The notes: generated from the letters alone by a model not told the origin. A stretch of DNA of 20,484 nucleotides from Gamarada debralockiae (GCA_002803225.1 NXFV01000253.1:1-20484); one strand, 5' to 3'. Shown: positions 9,218 to 18,300, counted from the first letter of the stretch. Made by a program: numbers and translations.

Positions 9218-10950
9218 TGGGCATGTCATAACCTAGGGGACCTCTACAAAAACCAGGGCAAGCTAGTCGAGGCCGAGCAGATGTACTAGCAGGTACTATA
9301 AGGCAAGGAGAAGACATAGGGTCCGGAGTACACGTCGATACTTAAGATAGTTAATAACCTAGGTCTCCTCTACGTAAACCAGAGCAAGCTAGTCGAGGCT
9401 AAGCAGATGTACTAGCGGGCACTACAAGGCAAGGAGAAGGCATAGGGTCCGGAGTATATATCAATGCTTTAGATAGTTAACAACCTAGGGAACCTTTATA
9501 CTAACTAGGGCAAGCTGGTCGAGGCTGAGCAAATGTACTAGCGGGCACTATAAGGTAAGGAGAAGGCATAGGGTCCGGAGTATACATCGACACTTCAGAT
9601 AGTTAATAACCTAGGTCTCCTCTACACTGACCAGGGCAAGCTAGTCGAGGCCGAGTAGATGTACCAGCGGGCACTACAAGGCAAGGAGAAGGCATAGGGT
9701 CCGGAGCATACATCGATACTCTCCACAGTTAACAACCTAGGTCTCCTCTACACTGACTAGGGCAAGCTAGTCGAGGCTAAGCAAATATACTAGCGGGCGC
9801 TATAAGGCTTTAAGAAGGCATTAGGTCCGGAGCATACGTCGACGCTTCAGACAGTCGGTAACCTAGGGAACCTCTATAAAAACCAGGGCAAGCTAGTCAA
9901 GGCCAAGCAAATATACTAGCGGGCGCTATAAGGCTTTAAGAAGGCATGGGGTCCGGAGCATACGTCAATACTTAAGACAGTTAATAACCTAGGTCTCCTC
10001 TACGCAAACTAGAGCAAGCTAGTCGAGGCCGAGCAGATGTACTAGCGGGCGCTACAAGGCAAGGAGAAGGCATAGGGTCCGGAGCATACGTCAACGCTTC
10101 AGACAGTCAACAACCTGGGTCTCCTCTACGCTGACCAGGGCAAGCTGGTCAAGGCCGAGCAGATGTACTAGCGGGCGCTGCAAGGCAAGGAGAAGACATG
10201 GGGTCCGGAGCACACGTCGACGCTTGAGACAGTCAACAACCTGGGGAACCTCTATACTGACCAGGGCAAGCTGGTCGAGGCTAAGCAGATGTACTAGCGG
10301 GCGCTGCAAGGCAAGGAGAAGGCATAGGGTCCGGAGCACACGTCGACGCTTGAGACAGTTAGTAACCTAGGGAACCTCTATACTGACCAGGGCAAGCTAG
10401 TCGAGGCCGAGCAGATGTACCAGCGGGCACTGCAAGGCAAGGAGAAGGCATAGGGTCCGGAGCACACGTCGACGCTCTCTACAGTTAACAACCTAGGGAA
10501 CCTCTACGCTAACCAGGGCAAGCTGGTCGAGGCTAAGCAAATGTACTAGCGGGCGCTGCAAGGCTTTGAGAAGGCATGGGGTCCGGAGCACACGTCGACG
10601 CTTAAGACAGTCGGCAACCTAGGGAACCTCTACGCTAACTAGGGCAAGCTGGTCGAGGCCGAGCAAATGTACTAGCGGGCACTGCAAGGCAAGGAGAAGG
10701 CATGGGGTCTGGAGTATACGTCGATGCTTGAGACAGTTAACAACCTAGGGAACCTCTATAAAAACCAGGGCAAGCTAGTTGAGGCCGAGCAGATGTACTA
10801 GCAGGCGCTACAAGGCAAGGAGAAGGCATGGGGTCCGGAGTACACGTCAACGCTTGAGACAGTTAGTAACCTGGGGAACCTCTATAAAACCCAGGGCAAG
10901 CTGGTCGAGGCCGAGCAGATGTACTAGCGGGCGCTGCAAGGCTTCGAGAA
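9218..10950 (+). repeat. Array of 14 near-identical 126-bp TPR units
   Basis: The landmark codons NNLG recur from 9230 and GPE from 9320 in exact 126-nt steps, giving 14 NLG and 13 GPE positions. Each 42-residue unit has the TPR pattern of NB-ARC-linked fungal repeats (NLGxLY.. then GKLVEAEQMY.RALQG then EKA.GPEHTSTL). TAG replaces the Q codon in QMYxRAL in 12 of 14 units (CAG is kept near 9664 and 10420). TAG replaces the W codon in KAxGPE in 7 of 13 units; TGG is kept in units 6, 8, 11, 12 and 13, and unit 5 has TTA. A diverged final TPR, offset by 12 nt, follows up to about 11140. TPRs are protein-binding helical hairpins, here the presumed ligand-sensing part. Confidence 0.95.
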
Positions 10951-11293
10951 TACTATTAGTATTAATAATACTATGACTTATATCCCAGCGCTAAACATAG
11001 TCTAGGGCCTTGGCTCTCTCTTCGAACATCAAGCTAATATAGCAAAGGCTAGGACTATATATTCAAAGGCTTCAATTAGATATAAGAAAGTCTTTGGACT
11101 TGCTCACCCTACGTCTCAGAGTCTGCGGGACAGACTTTATACTCTCGATACTAAGATCGAAAATAGGGCGCTAGTAAGAGTTAAAGAGCCTAAGAATAAT
11201 CTTCAAGGAGGACTATTGCATTTAAGTACCAAAAATACTCTATCAGAATCAAAACACTACTACAAGCTGTTTCGAAAACTTAGCTAGAGATAA

Positions 11294-11495
11294 ATTAGTT
11301 ACAGTGTAGCTTTACTGCGATAATTTTTTTAATAATATTTAAAGTTTCTTTGTAGTATAGTACCTTGATATTCATTGACTCTTTATAATTTATATATTTT
11401 ATTTTTATAACTTTAATAGAGAGAGGCTTAGGGGAGCTGATACTTATATAGAGTAGGCAAGATATATAGCAATATTAGAAATTTAGTGACGAATG
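11294..11495 (+). other. AT-rich 3' flank of the NLR relic
   Basis: Directly after the terminal TAA the sequence turns A/T-rich, with AATAATATTTAAAG and several TTTATA runs. This is compatible with a fungal 3' untranslated region, but no distinct polyadenylation signal is certain. No gene is seen. Confidence 0.4.
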
Positions 11496-11499
11496 GTAG

Positions 11500-11840
11500 A
11501 TCGTAAGGCAGGCTCGCGCGGGCCTCGCAACTAGTAGCTATACATTAGAGTTAATCTTCGTCCTATTCTCGGCGCAATAGAATAGAGGCAGGAATACATC
11601 ACCTTCTGCTATTTATTAGCGAGTAGCCTTCGCGCCTACTTAGGAGGAGCATTCAGTCCCCTACTCTTCCCCAAACCAGATATAGTTTGCGTTATTACGG
11701 CGGATTATCCTGAGGAACGAGGCTATATCCTCAGGGTAGTAGCTATAGTATAATCGAAGCGGTTCTAGGCGTAGATTAGCGAGCTAGCTCTCACGGTGGA
11801 ATGGGCTATTCATCGATTGCTAGCGGTATCAAAGGTAATA
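11500..11840 (-). pseudogene. Unrecognised minus-strand coding relic
   Basis: On the minus strand one frame gives protein-like segments: PFHRES*LANLRLEPLRLYY, then EDIASFLRIIRRNNANYIWF followed by GEE, then *GTECSS*VGAKATR**, then IAEGDVFLPLFYCAENRT. The stops (TAG, TAA) all fit mutated CAG, CAA or TGG. The longest uninterrupted run is over 40 codons in one of the more GC-rich parts of the window. I do not recognise the family. Nothing ties it to the NLR apart from proximity inside the inverted-repeat island, in convergent orientation. The opposite strand is also fairly open, so the strand call is tentative. Confidence 0.3.
11709..11735. other. Perfect 8-bp hairpin
   Basis: CCTGAGGA (11709-11716) and TCCTCAGG (11728-11735) form a perfect inverted repeat with an 11-nt loop. 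It lies inside the unrecognised relic, so it may be a chance feature of coding DNA. Confidence 0.4.
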
Positions 11841-12163
11841 GGATCTCCCTTTCTAGTAGTATCCTATTAGCAGATATAAGGACAGTAGATATCGGAGCCG
11901 AGAATCCCTTCTTATTATTCATTACTCAGTCGGTAATAAACTTCGTTATTGTATTGTATTATTAATATAGGAACCGGTCTGATTATCGCAGTCTCTGCGA
12001 TAACTTATGAAGCGTTATCACGTGGGTCGAGCAAAGCCACAGCTTAGCAAATAATTATATAAGTGAAATTACGTGGTAATTACCCAAGTATTATAGCAGG
12101 TACAGGGTCGTTTTACTCTAACCCAAAAATCGTTAGTCGCTTCGACTTGAGGTACTGATCCGT

Positions 12164-12480
12164 ATGGCAACCTTACTTGAATTTGCACGCCATAGCAGCC
12201 ACAAGGCTAGTGACGATTTCCTGTATAGTAGTTGAGGCCTTAGAGCTCGGATAAGACTCCTTTATAAGTATTAGGGATAGTATGAGCTCAGTGGTAGAGC
12301 TGTGGTAGAGGAACTCTTTTACGCTATAAAAGGAGACCCTTGTAAATCAGGCGTGAGGGCGACGATGCAAATGTGATTTTCTAGTAGGAGGGGTTCAAGG
12401 TGTCCGGGAGTGGCCACGGAATATACCTTATAAAAAAATATAGGAGATATTAAGGTTTATATAAATTTTAAGATGCTTTA
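12164..12480 (+). pseudogene. Possible unrecognised coding relic
   Basis: From ATG 12164 a frame reads MATLLEFARHSSHKASDDF and on, with three stops in the first 50 codons. It then runs open for about 35 codons around GRAVVEELFYAIKGDPCKSG. The composition is less AT-rich than the surroundings. No family is recognised. The stretch overlaps the tRNA-like box at 12281, so the two readings compete. Confidence 0.2.
12281..12405 (+). other. tRNA-like A-box and distant B-box-like motif (possible SINE relic)
   Basis: TATGAGCTCAGTGGTAGAGC (12281-12300) is almost identical to a tRNA D-arm/A-box (TAGCTCAGTGGTAGAGC). GTGGTAGAG is repeated straight after it (12302-12310). A B-box-like GGTTCAAGG follows at 12392. 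The A-to-B distance of about 110 nt is too long for an ordinary tRNA and no acceptor stem pairs, so this is not a functional tRNA. A tRNA-derived SINE remnant or a tRNA pseudogene with an insertion is possible. Confidence 0.35.
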
Positions 12481-12506
12481 AGTCAAAGTACCTATTATTT
12501 TTTTCG

Positions 12507-12543
12507 GTACATAGGGTTTTTCGGTACGCAGGAATGGACGTTA
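12507..12543 (-). repeat. Right arm of 37-bp inverted repeat (candidate TIR)
   Basis: It is the reverse-complement partner of 6364-6400. Read inward, this arm holds GTACCGAAAAA twice (once within the arm, once continuing inward to about 12500), separated by CCCTAT. The left arm has a decayed version (GTGCCGAAAAACCCTATGTGC). GTGGATA lies 3 nt outside (12547-12553), as it does outside the left arm, giving a possible 7-8 bp target-site duplication. Confidence 0.65.
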
Positions 12544-12694
12544 GATGTGGATAATAGAAGTATGAGCCGACTTAAAGTAAAACCTAGTTCTAGTACTCGA
12601 CTATAGATGATACTTAATGTAAGGGTTAGAAGTATATATATAATTCTAAATACTTTATAAAACGTAACATAAGAAATTAAGAAGAAAGAGGGCA

Positions 12695-12763
12695 GGGCCT
12701 TGCTCTTAGTAAGGCCTTATTCTTATTGAGGCCTTATTATTAGTGAGGCCTTGTTCTTAAGTG
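12695..12763. repeat. 17-nt tandem repeat, 4 copies
   Basis: Units of AGGCCTTATTCTTAGTG type start at 12695, 12712, 12729 and 12746; the last is one base longer. Differences are few. It is unrelated in sequence to the 17-nt array at 3601. Confidence 0.85.
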
Positions 12764-12779
12764 AAAGCTAGTAGCTGTA

Positions 12780-12950
12780 AATTAAGGTGCCTTTGTAAAT
12801 TAGTGTATTTTTACTATAGTACCTTTTGTTATAGATACCTTTTGGTATAAGTACCCAAAAATTATAAGGTACTCTTCTCTATTAGTGCCCTCTTATATTA
12901 GTACTCTTCTATATAAGTGCCTTTTAGTAGAGGTACTTATAATTAAATTA
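12780..12950. repeat. Degenerate repeat of TTAGTRCCTTTT type
   Basis: Blocks resembling TATAGTACCTTTTG, TATAAGTACCC, TTAGTGCCCTCTTA, TTAGTACTCTTCTA and TATAAGTGCCTTTTAG recur every 17-20 nt or so. Period and borders are blurred. No gene is seen. Confidence 0.5.
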
Positions 12951-13105
12951 TTACAAGATAACGCTTTATATATTATATAATCTTAGTTAAATTCTCCCGA
13001 GAGCTAGTATTACTATTAGACGTCTTGTAAGTACTATTAAAGTTAATTTAGCTAAAGTTAAAGCTACCTTTTTATTTTCTTAAATAAGATAAAAGTAGTA
13101 TAACT

Positions 13106-13320
13106 CTAGTGAGTACTTACTAAAAAGTGAAATGTTTACTACAAAGTAAATAGTTACCCTCTAGTAAGTACTTACTAATTAGTGAATAATTACTATAGAG
13201 TAAATAGTTACCCCCTAGTAAGTACTTACTAATTAGTGAATATTTACTATATAATAAATAGTCCCCTCTAGTAAGTACTTACTAAATAGTGAATATTTAC
13301 TATAAGGTGAATAGTTACTA
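13106..13320. repeat. 53-55-bp tandem repeat with GTAAGTACTTAC palindrome, 4 copies
   Basis: Units start with CTAGTAAGTACTTACTAA at 13106, 13161, 13215 and 13268, with lengths of 55, 54 and 53 nt. Three of the four carry the perfect 12-bp palindrome GTAAGTACTTAC; the first has one change (GTGAGTACTTAC). The second half carries ATTTACTATARRGTRAATAGTTACC, another partly palindromic stretch. The role is unknown. Confidence 0.85.
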
Positions 13321-13410
13321 TTGATCAGAATAATTTAAGAAATATCTAGGATTTTTAGTAATTTTTAGGCTTTCCTTCTATTTCTAGTGTGTTTAGGATA
13401 GTTATATTAG

Positions 13411-13470
13411 TCTAATAGGCTAGATAAGAGCTAAGAGAGAACCCTAGTATAAAAGCTAAAAAGGATTCTA
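13411..13470 (+). repeat. 60-bp dispersed direct repeat, right copy
   Basis: This is the partner of 5651-5710, aligned gaplessly in the same orientation. It lies directly after the 53-55-bp tandem array, as the left copy lies directly after a 13-nt array. The copy has more A and T than its partner at most differing positions, as expected from heavier RIP. Confidence 0.75.
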
Positions 13471-14632
13471 TTATATAATACAAAAATCTATTATATCCTC
13501 TTGTGATCTAGTCAACTATAACCAAGGTAACTGGACAAGATTACCAATTAATATAATAAGTAAGTAGGTATATCCTTTTTAGGAGGTTTGCGTATATAAG
13601 CGCTTTACCTATCTTCTTTAATCTCAAGCCTATAAGACTACTATAGTGAATACAAAATCACCTATAAGGTCTTAAATAATAATTTATAAAGCTATTTACG
13701 TTTACTTAAAAAATTTAAATTAGTAGCTCTTAACTCTCGATTAAATATAATTACTTTAATTACTACTTTTAAGTATTAGATTATTAACTGCCTTAATATT
13801 TATACTAGTTCTTCTTCTTAAGACTAGTATATATACTAAATACGAAATAACTAAAGTTTAGACTTATAGCAACTAAATAACGGAAGAGGTAAAATTTAAT
13901 TACTATAATAATCTAACTAAAGTAAATTATAAGGTCTAAGTAAACTAGATAAGTTCCTTTAAACAAAAGGGCCCTTATGGCCTATAAACCTGTGATATAT
14001 ACTATACTATCTAGATAATTATAAGTTTATTAGAGTATAGTCGTTTATATAATACTAATAGAAATAAGAGAATTAATATAGTAGAAATTAAGAGGAGCTA
14101 CTATTAATATATTAATCTAGTCTACTTATTCTTATTCCTTATAGTTTTATTAGATATATTAGTTAGGCGTTACTCCTTTACAGCCTATACTCTTTAATTA
14201 GCTTATTTATACTATATAACTAAAATTAAGTATTATAATCTATATAATATTAAATTTAAACGAAATATGCCTTGTCTATTTTATTTCGTAAAACTTAACT
14301 TATATATAATTACTTATAAAAGAATGTATTCTACTAGTACTATACCTATATTATATTAGTTTAGTATAACTCTAAGGGAGCTATATCTTATGTGGCTTCT
14401 ATATTACTATAAGAACTCTTAAAAGACTTGTAAATAGCCCTAGCTCCTCTATATACTATATGCCTTAAACTCTTTCTAAATTACTTTATATAATAAGAGA
14501 GCTTCTTAAACGTATTAGTTTAATATCTACTGGCTTATAAATCTAGCTAAGTATATTTCTTAAATCACCTATAAAGACAAATTACAAAGTAATAGCTAAG
14601 CAAATAAGACTTGCCTTCTTTGTTAAAGTAAG
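13471..14632. other. AT-rich stretch leading to the kinase relic
   Basis: No gene could be identified. A TATATAAG element near 13593, followed by a pyrimidine-rich CTTTACCTATCTTCTTTAATC, resembles a fungal core promoter and could have belonged to a gene starting near 13650. Several plus-strand frames downstream read as stop-ridden peptide, but none matches a family I know. Part of this may be the N-terminal region of the kinase gene or a separate decayed gene. Confidence 0.4.
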
Positions 14633-15320
14633 GATTCTTTAGTAGTTAAGATCTTATTTAAGGATTATAAGGTATATTATCTATTAGTAAGGGATAGATA
14701 TTCGTGAACACTAATAAATATTCTAAGATACCTAAGGAAGAAGAGTAATAAGTTACTCTTTAATAAGGTAAGTTATAATAATCTTTAAACTTATATTAAT
14801 ACTAATAATCTATTAATTAAACTTCCTTAACGCAAAGAATAGTACTACTAATCGGCGGAAGTTGTTACTTATATCTATAGCCGCAAGATAATATATTTAG
14901 ATCTATGTCCTAAAAACTTCCTTGTGCACGAAATAGTCCTAGGATACCTTAAACTATTACTCTGTGATTTTAGTAGAGTACTATATAACGAGTTAGGACT
15001 AGACGGAAACTAGCTCTTTAACGACCCTTTCTATAACTCTACTTAAGGCTTTGAGATTACTTTAGCTATTAATATATTTGGCCTTAAATCTTATTTTTAT
15101 ATAATATTAACTAAGTACTAGCTTTACTAGACTTAGGCTTTTTTTAGCGAGAGTAACAAATATTTAGATTATATAAATAAAGTAAATTTACTCTTTAAGT
15201 AAAGGTAGTATCTTGATATAATAGGGCTAGTAGAAGGGGAAGTTATTATAAGCTACTAGACAAAGGAATTCATAATAGTAGAATAGGTTTTAGACGCCTA
15301 GATAAGCAAATACTAATAAG
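14633..15320 (+). pseudogene. RIP-decayed protein kinase
   Basis: A single frame gives a eukaryotic-type kinase fold in order. LVVKIL carries the ATP-binding Lys (14648-14650). Then come INILRYL and NKLLFNKVSYNNL (hinge region), LP*RKE, and TYIYSRKIIYLDLCPKNFL. The last is the catalytic loop: H of HxDLxPxN is now Y, while Asp and Asn are kept (about 14900-14925). LLLCDFSR is the DFG motif with Gly changed to Ser, and INIFGLKSYFYIILT fits subdomain IX with its Asp changed to Asn. Stops are TAG/TAA throughout and fit mutated CAG, CAA or TGG. The glycine loop is not recognisable. The form HSDLRPENFLVH with CDFGGS is typical of a large fungal kinase family often seen in many copies, which would make it a RIP target. 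No frameshift is needed over about 690 nt. Substrate unknown. Confidence 0.75.
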
Positions 15321-18300
15321 TGAAGTTCAAGAGGCTATATAAATAAGGATCTTTAGCCTATTAGTTATACTATATAATTGGAATTTTTTTAGTTTTATAC
15401 TAAAGCCTTAAAGTATTACCTATAGCGAGCTTCTTGGTAAGTAGTAGTAGTAGACTAAAAGCAACCTTTCGCTTCTCCGACTTCTTGAGATCTATTTGCC
15501 TAGCTCCTTAATTACCTTTTCTTATATATATAGATATTAAATAAGGAGAGAAAACCTTGACTTTTAACTTCCTAGGAAACCTAGTGCTAGCTCGCTAGCT
15601 ATATTATTAATATATAACTTAAATAGTAGTCTTTCTTAGAATACTACAAGTATTAGCTATAATCTCCTAGATCTTTAATTTATTTATATCTTAAATTCTC
15701 CTTATTTATACGCCTCTTTCTATATCTTTTATAATAACCTTTATAGTTCTAGTATTTTAAATAAGTTAAGCTTTATATATCTTTACTAGAAGTACTCTTT
15801 TAAATATTATAGTAAATTTATTAAGACTATAGGATAAAGATCTTAAATTAAAATAATATTAAGTTGAGTTAAGATAGTATTTACTTACGTAAGAGAATTG
15901 GGCTGTATAGGTATTTAGCGTTATATTCGTTAGCGTAGTATTAGAGATATACATTCTATAGTAGAAGACTCGGTAAAAGGTTAAGCTAAGGGGTATTATA
16001 TCTCAAAGAGTCGACTATCTATAGTATTCGATAGCTTAAAGCTACTACGCTAATATTAATAGCTATTTTTAGATAGCTTAGCTAAGATAGTAATAAGTAT
16101 AAAAGCCTAGGCTTTATGTTTTAAAGATATTAATACAAATATAACTCTGTTAACTATAGGCCTATAATAGAATAATTTAGTATCCTATTAAAGCTACAAA
16201 TTATACTTATTATATAATAATATAGATTCGGGTTTAGGAGTTCTAATCAATACAAAAAACTTATCCTAATATATAACTGCCTATTCCCTTAGCGCTACTA
16301 ATAAATTGTATCTTATTATATCTATAATCGCTGTACTTTACTACTTAGTCCGGGCTTATTCCTTAGGTTAGATATAAGTATAATAGGAAGAGGGAGGTTA
16401 AATAGTATTAATAGAACGCTTTCCTAATACTGATATTCTCTAGTCTTATATAAAGCTATCTAGGTCTACTTACTATAAAAGCAACTCTTTCTTAATCTTT
16501 TCCTAGTTAATCCTAAGCTTTAAGACTAAAGCTCTTAAACCTTTATTAGGCTATTTCTTAACTATATTTTATAGCTCTAGTACTCTCTTAAATTCTATAT
16601 CCTTTATTATATTCCCCTAGGGAAACTTGTCTTTATTACCTTTATACTAGTAGATATACTCCTTAAAATTATAATATTAGAGTAACTATATTAAATTGTA
16701 TATTATTTTATTAGTAAATATTTATTTGTATAAGTATAAGGAATATATCTTATATAGCTTTACTAAGCCTAAAGAACGCTAGGAGATAAGCTAGAAAAGA
16801 ATAAGATAAAGACTCTCTATAGTTATTTAGAACTATAGCTATAGAGCTTATATACTTTACTACCCTAGAGAAGTTAAGTAGTTATAATAACTAGACGGTC
16901 TTGATATAGATAGAGACTATAGCTTAGTTAAGCTTATAGTAAACAATAGTTAGTTCGTTCTTTATAATAACAAGCTTAGTAGTAGTGTCTTAGTAATTAA
17001 AGTCTACTAAGTTAGCCAACTCGCGAAGGGCGTCCTTTGATAAGCTATAGGAGGTCGCTTTAGTTATTATAAAGTCTTTGATAAAGATATTGTAATAGAA
17101 AGATAAGTAGTGTAAGTCAAGAGAATTAATAATAGGGATCCTTAGTACTTGATTATACTAAGTTAATATAATTCCTTGTTAGTATGAAGGTGAGAAACTT
17201 GTCTATTTATATAAGAATCATAGAATACTAAAACTCCTAACTTTTCTATATATCTATATTAATTTATAAAGCTATTTAAATTTAATACTTCGGGGCTAGT
17301 ATAATATATAAATAAGTCGTTAAATAGAAATTATTATATATATATAACTAAATTTAGTAATATAACTACTATAGATTTTTTTTATTACAGCCTAAATCTG
17401 TAGTATATGACTTTGTTTACTTTAGTAACTATATTAGGAATAGTTCTTAAGTATTATCTTAATATTTAAGGTAAATAATTTTAATAATCTTTTATATATA
17501 GAAGGTAAGGAGATTAATAAGGGAGGTTAAGGAGGTACTCTATGGATAAGGGCTATATTTAGTAATCGGAGCCTATTTGAGCCTCTTCTGGTAGTCGAAG
17601 TATTATATAGGGCTATTAATAGTAGTAAGCGACTAAATTAAGCCCCTTATCTAAATAATATCGGCCTTAAATAGGCTGGATTAGAGTTAGTAGAGAACTC
17701 TAATATAGCCTAGTTTAAATCTCTAGTATTATTAGGTCCTTAGAAAATAGAAAGCTATACTTAATTAGGTAATTCTAACTAATAGCTTTCTACTTGACTT
17801 ATATAGATATTATAGGATTAGACTATGCTCCCCGCTTTAATAAACTAGATAATTTCCTAATAGAACTTTATAACCTAGGTATACTTCTCTATAATAATAT
17901 AATAGTACTTATTTAAGTCTTTATAAGGGAAATACTTTATAAGAATTACTAATATTAATTTTTAGTTTTTAACTAAAGAATTAAAGTATAATTGTGTATA
18001 TAGTATAAGTATACTAGGACGATAAAGTAAGAGGTAAACCCTTATAATAAATTATTATTTTCTTTTCCTCTTTTTTCCTTTTCTTTACTTAGCTCTCTTA
18101 TTACTTCCCTCTACTATCTGTTTAAGAGTATAATAATTATATATCTAGTTCCTATTTAGATCTTTAGTAGTCGCAAAATAATATCTATAATTATCTTAAG
18201 TCCAATTACTCTATATCCTTATAAGGGACTTATACTAAATAGTACTTGAACTCTCTTAAGTCTTTATCTACTACTAATCCTCTTTACTTTATAACTATAT

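Larger units (their letters stand above)
7099..11293 (+). pseudogene. RIP-decayed NLR: HET - NB-ARC - tandem TPR
   Basis: This is a fungal STAND/NLR gene. The family senses ligands through its repeats, oligomerises by NB-ARC and triggers a cell-death or incompatibility response through HET. ATG 7099 starts MYLLKYNNDGGF, a usual HET start, with an in-frame TAA just upstream. HET motifs are YAILSHI* (codons 24-31), YFWVNIYYIDK (69-79) and RG*TL*EL (137-144). After the intron at 7835-7886 the frame continues into NB-ARC: VARED, the P-loop GLGGIGKTQ (Lys at 8048-8050), a Walker B-like LIIYNNYD (8285-8308), and GLPL (8597-8608). A winged-helix-like linker follows, then the TPR array (9218-10950), one diverged TPR, and a basic tail ending near TAG 11285/TAA 11293. 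By hand count there are about 13 stops in HET, 13 in NB-ARC/linker and 29 in the TPRs, nearly all explicable as CAG/CAA/TGG to TAG/TAA. No frameshift is needed, and the length (about 1,365-1,380 codons) is normal for the class. Confidence 0.92.

Noticed and set aside
10091..10339. Open reading frame of 82 codons on the minus strand
   Set aside because: It is the antisense of two TPR units, is itself a 126-bp repeat, and has a leucine-rich composition caused by the sense-strand codons.
10779..10976. Open reading frame of 65 codons on the plus strand
   Set aside because: It is an out-of-frame shadow of the last TPR units, rich in Arg/Ser from the shifted codons.
7099..11293. Reassigned genetic code in which TAG/TAA encode glutamine
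   Set aside because: TAG also stands where the family has tryptophan (KA-W-GPE, SHTW, RGW), and intact CAG and TGG codons occur at the same repeat positions in other units. Point mutation explains both; a code change does not.
6262..12040. Second inverted pair CCACGTGATA with GCTTGCTC (6275 and 12015)
   Set aside because: Only 10 bp are exact, the left copy lies in the MADS frame, and the order relative to the 37-bp arms is not nested, so it does not fit as element ends.
12281..12405. Functional tRNA gene
   Set aside because: The A-box is good, but the B-box is degenerate and about 110 nt away, and no acceptor or anticodon stem could be paired.
6364..12543. Starship-type giant element carrying an NLR
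   Set aside because: Starships carry a tyrosine recombinase (DUF3435) at one end and are usually far larger. No such gene was seen within the island or its near flanks.
13480..17600. LTR retrotransposon in the right flank
   Set aside because: No reverse transcriptase, RNase H or integrase motif could be read in any frame followed, and no pair of long terminal repeats was found.
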